Shown one piece after another: positions 1 through 4,091 of a DNA stretch of 7,624 bases. The position numbers were made by a program, and so were the translations under genes. The DNA is from Pseudomonadota bacterium (GTDB lineage: Bacteria; Myxococcota_A; Polyangia; Polyangiales; Polyangiaceae). The stretch lies in contig JAEYWK010000224.1 in assembly GCA_023431345.1 (NCBI GenBank), forward strand, positions 1 to 7,624. Reading direction: 5' to 3'. Every line of letters begins with the position of its first letter. Positions within the stretch are counted from its first letter, which is position 1. Under the pieces are notes generated by a model. The model made no database searches and was not told where the DNA came from. It was given only the letters and a program-made list of their open reading frames with translations.

Positions 1-6
1 GATGGG

Positions 7-126
7 CGGAACGGGTGATCGAATGAGCGGAATCGCTGATCGAATGCTCCGGAATCCTGATCGGATACTTTCGGAACGCTGATCGAATGCCGTCGGAACG
101 CTGATCGGATCACGTCGGAATACGCA
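7..126. repeat. Array of 22-bp direct repeats, probable IS21-like element terminus
   Basis: Copies of a unit with the core CGGAA-YCGCTGATCGAATG begin at 7, 28, 50, 72, 94 and 116, spaced 21, 22, 22, 22 and 22 bp. The first five are near full length. The last is cut after CGGAATACGCA at about 126. Multiple subterminal direct repeats and a terminal CA are typical of IS21-family ends, so I infer the edge of an IS21-like element whose body lies left of the window. No transposase is visible, so this rests on repeat layout alone. The array carries stops in the frame of the recombinase remnant that follows (for example at 24 and 102). It therefore marks a junction rather than coding sequence. An unrelated intergenic repeat is the alternative. 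Confidence 0.5.
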
Positions 127-422
127 AGCAGCGCGACGAACTCGCGCGAAAGCTGGAGGAGTCGAATGCGAGCCTGGACGACGGCTATCTCGCGACCGTC
201 AAATCCACTTTAGAACTCGCGAAACGAGCCAAATTGCAGTGGGCTACGCGATCGGCGCTCGAGAAGCGGCGCTTCCTCGAGCTGGTACTTTCGAACCCTC
301 AGCTCGATGGCGTAAGTGTTCGATACAAATTGAGAAAACCGTTCGACCTCCTTGCGGAGATGAACGGTTCCTCGTCTTGGCGCACCCGGGAAGATTCGAA
401 CTTCCGACCCCCGGATTCGTAG
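123..422 (+). pseudogene. C-terminal remnant of a large serine recombinase
   Basis: The frame reads from about 123 through QRDELARKLEESNASLDDG, then a helical segment with ELAKRAKLQWATRSALEKRR, FLELVLSNPQLDG, VSVRYKLRKPFDLLAE, and on to a TAG at 420-422. This is the characteristic C-terminal end of large serine site-specific recombinases: coiled-coil, then EKRR...LVLSN, then a beta strand and KPFDLL. The catalytic serine domain, recombinase domain and zinc ribbon are all missing, because the frame is blocked upstream by stops in the repeat array at 24 and 102. Roughly 85 family-like residues remain of a protein that is normally about 450-600 residues. The last 15 or so residues (after MNGSSS) are just antisense tRNA translated, so the native C-terminus has been lost or is fused to the tRNA. 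Family assignment is fairly sure and non-function nearly certain. Confidence 0.72.
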
Positions 423-454
423 TCCGATGCTCTATCCAGCTGAGCTACGGGTGC
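378..454 (-). tRNA. tRNA-Arg (anticodon ACG), CCA encoded
   Basis: Read on the minus strand, this folds as a complete 73-nt cloverleaf plus G73 and an encoded CCA (complement of 378-380). The acceptor stem is GCACCCG/CGGGTGC. The D arm is GCTC/GAGC, with AGCTGGATA in the loop. The anticodon stem is TCGGA/TCCGG (one G-U) around the loop CTACGAA, giving anticodon ACG. The variable loop is 5 nt. The T arm is GGAAG/CTTCC with the TTCGAAT loop. All invariant positions checked are present, so the gene should be functional. TATCAA (complement of 468-473) is a possible -10 element just upstream, but no good -35 partner is visible. The serine-recombinase remnant runs antisense into the 3' half of the gene. 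Confidence 0.97.
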
Positions 455-742
455 GTTGGGGAGGCGGTTGATAGCACGACGGCGCGAGATGCGAGAGGAA
501 AACGCTACGCGGGGCGGCTGGTTTTGCGATTAGGTCGGGCGGCCTTGGCGCGAAGGCGTCGACCGGAGGGCCGACAGCGGAGGGCGAGGTCGGAGGAGGT
601 GCGTGCTAGGCCTGAAATTTTTTCAGGGTCAGCCGGGGTGCCGTGACATGCGAGCCAGGGCTCGGAGCTGCGAAGGGAGGCGCGGGCGTCAGAATTCTGG
701 CTAACTGGTCGAATCTATTCGTCTTCTATACAGGAAGGACTT
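455..742. other. Intergenic stretch with two perfect inverted repeats
   Basis: I see no credible protein gene here. The short reading frames that cross it either read antisense through the tRNA or lack recognisable composition. Two inverted repeats stand out. One is CCTGAAA-TTT-TTTCAGG at 611-627 (7-bp arms), and the other is the 10-bp palindrome CAGAATTCTG at 690-699. Neither is followed by a T-run suited to termination. Both lie upstream of the sigma-54 promoter at 743-758, roughly 150 and 75 bp before its predicted start, a range used by enhancer-binding activators. That role is inference only. Confidence 0.4.
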
Positions 743-758
743 TGGCACGGAGACTGCT
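743..758 (+). promoter_or_regulatory. Sigma-54 (-24/-12) promoter
   Basis: TGGCAC, five bases, then CTGCT matches the RpoN consensus TGGCAC-N5-TTGCW at all key positions. The invariant GG (744-745) and GC (756-757) have the correct spacing. Transcription would start near 769 and run rightward into a non-coding, hairpin-forming stretch. Myxobacteria use sigma-54 and its enhancer-binding proteins very widely, which makes the match more credible. A single match to a short motif can still be chance. Confidence 0.5.
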
Positions 759-768
759 TAAAGGCGGT

Positions 769-895
769 CGACCTTCGGGCTGCACCCCAGAGGTCTTCTT
801 ACTTACGGCCGATGTCCGGTTGCCCCGGACGCTTCCTTGCTTGTCCTAACTCTCTCTTAGTCGCTCGAGACCTTCCTTAAGAGACGCTTCTTTTT
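769..895 (+). ncRNA. Candidate small RNA downstream of the sigma-54 promoter
   Basis: No reading frame of note follows the promoter, but the stretch is less GC-rich than its flanks and can fold. GACCT (770-774) pairs with AGGTC (791-795), with an inner GGG/CCC stem. GTCCGG (814-819) pairs with CCGGAC (825-830) around a 5-nt loop. ACTTACG (801-807) can pair with CGTAAGT (903-909). AGGTCT (791-796) can alternatively pair with AGACCT (868-873). A weak stem at 879-892 runs into TTTTT at 891-895 and could terminate transcription. I do not recognise it as 6S, RNase P, SRP or tmRNA. Boundaries are estimates, and the existence of the RNA is inference from promoter plus structure. Confidence 0.3.
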
Positions 896-915
896 AGCTT
901 TTCGTAAGTGCCAAT

Positions 916-943
916 GACCCGGCCGAGGAACCCTCGCCGGGTC
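916..943. terminator. Strong hairpin between convergent units
   Basis: GACCCGGC (916-923) pairs with GCCGGGTC (936-943). After a one-base bulge, GAGG (925-928) pairs with CCTC (932-935) around an AAC loop, making 12 bp of GC-rich stem. Neither side has a clean T-run (the plus-strand tail is TTCGCACTTT). It sits between the candidate sigma-54 transcript on plus and the 3' end of the haem-protein gene on minus, where a shared terminator or mRNA-end stabiliser would be expected. Confidence 0.4.
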
Positions 944-1030
944 TTCGCACTTTGTGGGCGCGCCGCCCCGCGTCGGCGGCGTCTCGAGAGGCAACGCGCT
1001 CTCGGCTTCCCCGATTCCCGACGCGGGCGG

Positions 1031-1567
1031 CTAGCGGGCGGCGCCGTCCAGCACGCCCCGCACCCCGAAGAGATGGTCGGTCGGCACCATGGCGTGGCAG
1101 CGGAGGCAGCGGGCGCCATCGCCGGGCAGCAGGCCTCCCCGCGCGTCGACCTCGCGGGCTCGCCACACGCCGCCGCTCTTCTCGAGCAGGTAGCCGCCCA
1201 AGAGCTCGCCCGCCGGGGATTCATGCCAGGCCATGACGCGGGCGCTGTCGGGCATCGGCGCTTCTTCGGCGAGGGCTCGGTAGGCGTCGAGGCCCGGCGG
1301 GGCGACTCGCACGTGGATCAACGTGCCATCGCGGTAATGCACCAGGGCCTGGGTCCGAGGCGCCGCTTCCGGCCAGCTCCGCGCCGCGGCGAAGTCGGCC
1401 CAGCGGGCGCGCGGTGGCTCGGGCGCCCGAGAGCTCTCGGCGTCGAGCGTGGCCGTCGACATCCCTACCGGCACCTGCGCCTCCGGCGCGCGGCAGGCCC
1501 ACGCGGTCAGCCCGAAAGCCGCCACCAAGGCGAACACGGCGCGAGAACGGAGGCGCTGACGACCCAA
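1031..1567 (-). CDS. Exported monohaem protein, cytochrome P460-like
   Basis: Starting at the TTG at 1567, the product is 178 residues. It has a basic N-terminus and a hydrophobic segment (VFALVAAFGLTAWA, residues 11-24) that ends at Cys25 in a non-canonical lipobox-like context. It is therefore exported, either as a lipoprotein or by ordinary cleavage near CRAPEA. Near the C-terminus, GDGARCLRCHAMVPTDHLFG carries one CXXCH haem c motif (about 154-158) followed by a D-hydrophobic-F segment. Together with the upstream MPD...VMAWHE...GGYLLEK...VW pattern this resembles the cytochrome P460 family, which act in the periplasm on hydroxylamine or NO, or have unknown roles. The only lysine in the mature part is 24 residues before the haem cysteines, so the Lys-haem cross-link of classic P460 may be absent. 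The longer GTG start at 1636 would leave almost no space before the divergent gene, so I prefer an internal start. TTG at 1588 is also possible. Confidence 0.7.
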   Translation of the reverse strand: MGRQRLRSRAVFALVAAFGLTAWACRAPEAQVPVGMSTATLDAESSRAPEPPRARWADFAAARSWPEAAPRTQALVHYRDGTLIHVRVAPPGLDAYRALAEEAPMPDSARVMAWHESPAGELLGGYLLEKSGGVWRAREVDARGGLLPGDGARCLRCHAMVPTDHLFGVRGVLDGAAR

Positions 1568-1597
1568 GCCGGGCGAAGCTGCACGCAAGGAGCCCGC

Positions 1598-1618
1598 ATG
1601 GTACCACGAGGCACGTGA
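1598..1618 (+). other. Possible six-codon leader ORF ahead of the thioredoxin gene
   Basis: AAGGAG at 1587-1592 lies 5 nt before an ATG that encodes MVPRGT and stops at TGA 1616-1618. That stop overlaps a GTG (1615) in frame with the downstream lipoprotein gene. The best Shine-Dalgarno in this region therefore belongs to the mini-ORF, not to the lipoprotein start. It could couple translation to a GTG 1615 start or be chance in a region that is antisense to the 5' side of the divergent gene. Confidence 0.2.
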
Positions 1619-1644
1619 GCACCGCGCTCGGCTCACGCGCCGCC

Positions 1645-2535
1645 ATGAGGATCTGCCTTTGCCCGTTGCTCGGCCTGCTGCTCGCCGCCTGCGCGGGCAC
1701 CGCGGGGCCTTCGGCGACGCCGTCCGCCCCGGCGCCGACGGCAGCGACGAGCGCGCCGGAGGTCGCCCCGCCGCCGTTGATGACGGCAGCGGCGCCGGCG
1801 AGCGAAAGCGGCCCGGGCTGGCTCGGAGTCGAGCTCGCGCTGCGCGAGGGCGGCGCAGCCGGCGTCTTGATCCGCGCCGTGATGCACGGCTCCCCCGCCG
1901 AGCGCGCGGGCCTCGCGCCGGGTGACATCGTGCTCAGCTTCGACGGTGAGAGCGTGGCGCGTCCGAACGAGCTGCGCGACCGGGTGATGGACGCGCGAGC
2001 CGGCGCGCGTGTCGGCCTCGGTGTGCTGCGCGGCGACGCGACGCGGCTGTTCTCGGTCGTGCTCGAGGGCGTGCCGAACGACGACGAGGTGATGCAGAAG
2101 CAGTACGTCGGCGTTCGCGCGCCCGACTTCGGCTCGCTCGACACCGTACAAGGCAGCGTGACGCCGAGCTTGCCGGCGCTGAAGGGCCGCGTCGTCGTGC
2201 TCGAATTTTGGGCGAGCTGGTGCGGCGTCTGCCACGTGCTGGCCCCGACCTTGAACGGCTGGCACGATCGCTACCAGGCCCAAGGCGTCACCGTGCTCGG
2301 CGTCACCACGGATCCGGTCGAGCTCGCGAGCCGCACCGCCAGCCAGCTGGGCATCGGCTACCCGCTCGCCAGCGACGGCGACGGCGACATGCTCCGCGCG
2401 TACCGCGCGTTCGCGCTGCCGACGCTGTTCGTGATCGACAAGCAGGGCAACGTGCGCGACGTGTTGATCGGCTACAGCACGCCGCGCCTGCGCGAGATCG
2501 AAGCGCTGGTGCAAAAGCTGATCGCGGAAGGCTGA
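1645..2535 (+). CDS. PDZ-thioredoxin (TlpA-like) lipoprotein
   Basis: The 296-residue product begins with a lipoprotein signal peptide, MRICLCPLLGLLLAAC, with lipobox LAAC and Cys16 as the acylated residue. An Ala/Pro-rich spacer (17-57) follows. A PDZ domain (about 58-142) contains GWLGVEL and SPAERAGLAPGDIVLSFDG. A TlpA/AhpC-TSA-type thioredoxin fold (about 157-292) has FWASWCGVC with redox cysteines 193 and 196, a DGDGDML loop and the cis-proline segment ALPTLFVID. Such membrane-tethered thioredoxins reduce disulfides in the envelope, often on apo-cytochrome c. That fits the divergent CXXCH protein, but the pairing is inference. PDZ fused to thioredoxin is uncommon and suggests recruitment to a partner C-terminus. 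ATG 1645 is chosen because it gives a clean signal peptide; GTG 1615 is an alternative. The next gene begins 23 bp after the stop, suggesting cotranscription. Confidence 0.88.
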   Translation: MRICLCPLLGLLLAACAGTAGPSATPSAPAPTAATSAPEVAPPPLMTAAAPASESGPGWLGVELALREGGAAGVLIRAVMHGSPAERAGLAPGDIVLSFDGESVARPNELRDRVMDARAGARVGLGVLRGDATRLFSVVLEGVPNDDEVMQKQYVGVRAPDFGSLDTVQGSVTPSLPALKGRVVVLEFWASWCGVCHVLAPTLNGWHDRYQAQGVTVLGVTTDPVELASRTASQLGIGYPLASDGDGDMLRAYRAFALPTLFVIDKQGNVRDVLIGYSTPRLREIEALVQKLIAEG

Positions 2536-2558
2536 GCTCCAGGCTAGCCTTCCGGCAC

Positions 2559-4088
2559 ATGGATGATTCCGACGTTCGGGCGCTCCGCGAGCGCGCCCAG
2601 GCTGGCGGCGCCCCGAAATACCACGCGAAAAACGCGGAGCAGGGCAAGCTGTTCGCGCGCGAGCGCATCGCCCGGCTGACCGACGCCGGCAGCTTCGTGG
2701 AAGACGCGACGCTCGCCAACGCGCTCACCGAAGATCTCCCCGCCGACGGCGTCGTCACCGGCGTGGGCCGCGTCGCCGGTCGCCCGGTCGCGATCATGGC
2801 GAATGACTCCACCGTCAAAGCCGGCTCGTGGGGCGCGCGCACCGTCGAGAAGATCTTGCGCGTGCAAGAGACCGCGCAGCGGCTCGGCTGCCCGCTCTTG
2901 TACTTGGTCGACTCCGCGGGAGCGCGCATCACCGATCAGGTGGAGATGTTCCCCGGCCGCCGCGGCGCGGGGCGCATCTTCAAGAATCAAGTCGCCCTCA
3001 GCGGGCGCATCCCGCAGGTGTGCTTGCTGTTCGGGCCGTCGGCGGCGGGCGGCGCGTACATCCCCGCCTTCTGTGACGTGGTGGTGATGGTCGAGGGCAA
3101 CGCCAGCATGTACTTGGGCTCGCCGCGCATGGCAGAGATGGTCATCGGCGAGAAGGTGACGCTCGAAGAGATGGGCGGCGCCAAGATGCACACCGAGGTC
3201 TCCGGCTGCGGCGATTTGCGCGTCGACTCCGAAGACGAAGCCATCGCGTTCGCCAAGCGTTACCTCTCCTACCTGCCCCAGAGTTTCGCCGCGCCGCCGC
3301 CAGCGGCCGACGCGAAGCCGGTCGCGGCCGACGCGAAGCCGATTGGTGAAGTCGTGATCGCGGACGAGAACAAGGCGTTCGACATGAAGCAGGTGATCGC
3401 GGCCATCGTCGACGATCAGAGCTTCCTCGAGCTGAAGCCGCGCTTCGCGCGCGAGCTCGTCACCGGCTTCGCCCGCATCGAGGGTCGCGTGGTCGGCATC
3501 GTCGCGAATCAACCGAAGCACCTGGGCGGGGTACTGTTCGTCGACAGCGCCGACAAAGCCGCGCGCTTCATCTGGCTGTGCGACGCGTTCAACGTGCCGC
3601 TGCTCTACCTGGCCGACGTGCCCGGCTTCATGATCGGCACGAAGGTCGAGCGACAGGGCATCATCCGCGCGGGGGCGAAGATGATCGCGGCCGTGAGCGA
3701 GGCCACGGTGCCGAAGATCTCGGTGATCGTCCGCAAGGCCTACGGCGCAGGCTTGTACGCCATGTGTGGACCGGCGTTCGAGCCCGACGCTTGTTTGGCG
3801 CTGCCCACGGCGTCGATCGCGGTGATGGGCGCGCAAGCCGCCGTCAACGCGGTCTACTACAACAAGATTCAAGAGGTGCCGGCGGGCCCGGAGCGCGACG
3901 CCTTCGTCGAAAAGCTGCGCGCCGAGTACCGCGAAGACGTCAACTTGACCAAGCTCGCGAGCGAGCTGGTGGTCGACGAGGTCGTCCCGTTCGAGGGGCT
4001 TCGCGGCGAGCTGTCGCGCCGCTTCGCGCTCTACGCCGAGAAGAGCGAGGCGCGCCCGCCCAAGAAGCACCTCGTGCCGCCGATGTGA
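2559..4088 (+). CDS. Acyl-CoA carboxylase, carboxyltransferase (beta) subunit
   Basis: The 509-residue protein is full length for the PccB/MccB family. These cytoplasmic subunits transfer CO2 from biotin-carrier protein to an acyl-CoA. The N-terminal crotonase-like half (about 26-240) includes GKLFARERIARLTDAGSF, YLVDSAGARITDQ and the oxyanion-hole motif SAAGGAYIPAFCD (161-173). The C-terminal half (about 262-500) includes GGVLFVDSADKAARF, LADVPGFMIGTKVERQGIIR and the second oxyanion motif KAYGAGLYAMCG (393-404), then LPTASIAVMGAQAAVNAVY. The GAG(L)YAMCG version is nearer to MccB-like members than to PccB, which has GGAYDVM there, so propionyl-CoA is not assured as substrate. No biotin carboxylase or biotin-carrier gene is in the window, so the partner subunit must be encoded elsewhere. 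The reading frame stays open upstream of 2559, but that part overlaps the thioredoxin gene and does not match the family. The start gives the usual N-terminus, though the ribosome binding site is weak. Confidence 0.93.
   Translation: MDDSDVRALRERAQAGGAPKYHAKNAEQGKLFARERIARLTDAGSFVEDATLANALTEDLPADGVVTGVGRVAGRPVAIMANDSTVKAGSWGARTVEKILRVQETAQRLGCPLLYLVDSAGARITDQVEMFPGRRGAGRIFKNQVALSGRIPQVCLLFGPSAAGGAYIPAFCDVVVMVEGNASMYLGSPRMAEMVIGEKVTLEEMGGAKMHTEVSGCGDLRVDSEDEAIAFAKRYLSYLPQSFAAPPPAADAKPVAADAKPIGEVVIADENKAFDMKQVIAAIVDDQSFLELKPRFARELVTGFARIEGRVVGIVANQPKHLGGVLFVDSADKAARFIWLCDAFNVPLLYLADVPGFMIGTKVERQGIIRAGAKMIAAVSEATVPKISVIVRKAYGAGLYAMCGPAFEPDACLALPTASIAVMGAQAAVNAVYYNKIQEVPAGPERDAFVEKLRAEYREDVNLTKLASELVVDEVVPFEGLRGELSRRFALYAEKSEARPPKKHLVPPM
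3303..3344 (+). repeat. 21-bp tandem duplication in the carboxylase linker
   Basis: Two adjacent copies of a 21-bp unit encode AADAKPV and AADAKPI in the interdomain linker (residues 249-262) of the carboxyltransferase. They differ only at the last few bases. The insert lies between the two crotonase-like halves and keeps the frame, so it probably only lengthens the linker. Confidence 0.8.
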
Positions 4089-4091
4089 GCG

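Noticed and set aside
1..126. CRISPR array
   Set aside because: The 22-bp units are contiguous tandem copies with almost no spacer between them, and there is no cas gene.
239..646. Plus-strand frame with GRFELPTPGFVVRCSIQLSYG
   Set aside because: This peptide is the well-known artefact of translating a tRNA antisense; here it crosses tRNA-Arg(ACG).
643..849. A 68-codon frame across the sigma-54 promoter
   Set aside because: It has no recognisable motif, and it would span the promoter and the hairpin-forming region. Codon use is unlike the neighbouring genes.
908..1618. A 236-codon plus-strand frame opposite the haem-protein gene
   Set aside because: Its composition is Arg/Gly/His-rich with no motif, whereas the minus strand encodes a signal peptide and CXXCH in one frame.
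2208..2558. Extension of the carboxylase frame upstream of 2559
   Set aside because: It overlaps the conserved thioredoxin domain in another frame and gives Arg-rich sequence unlike any carboxyltransferase N-terminus.
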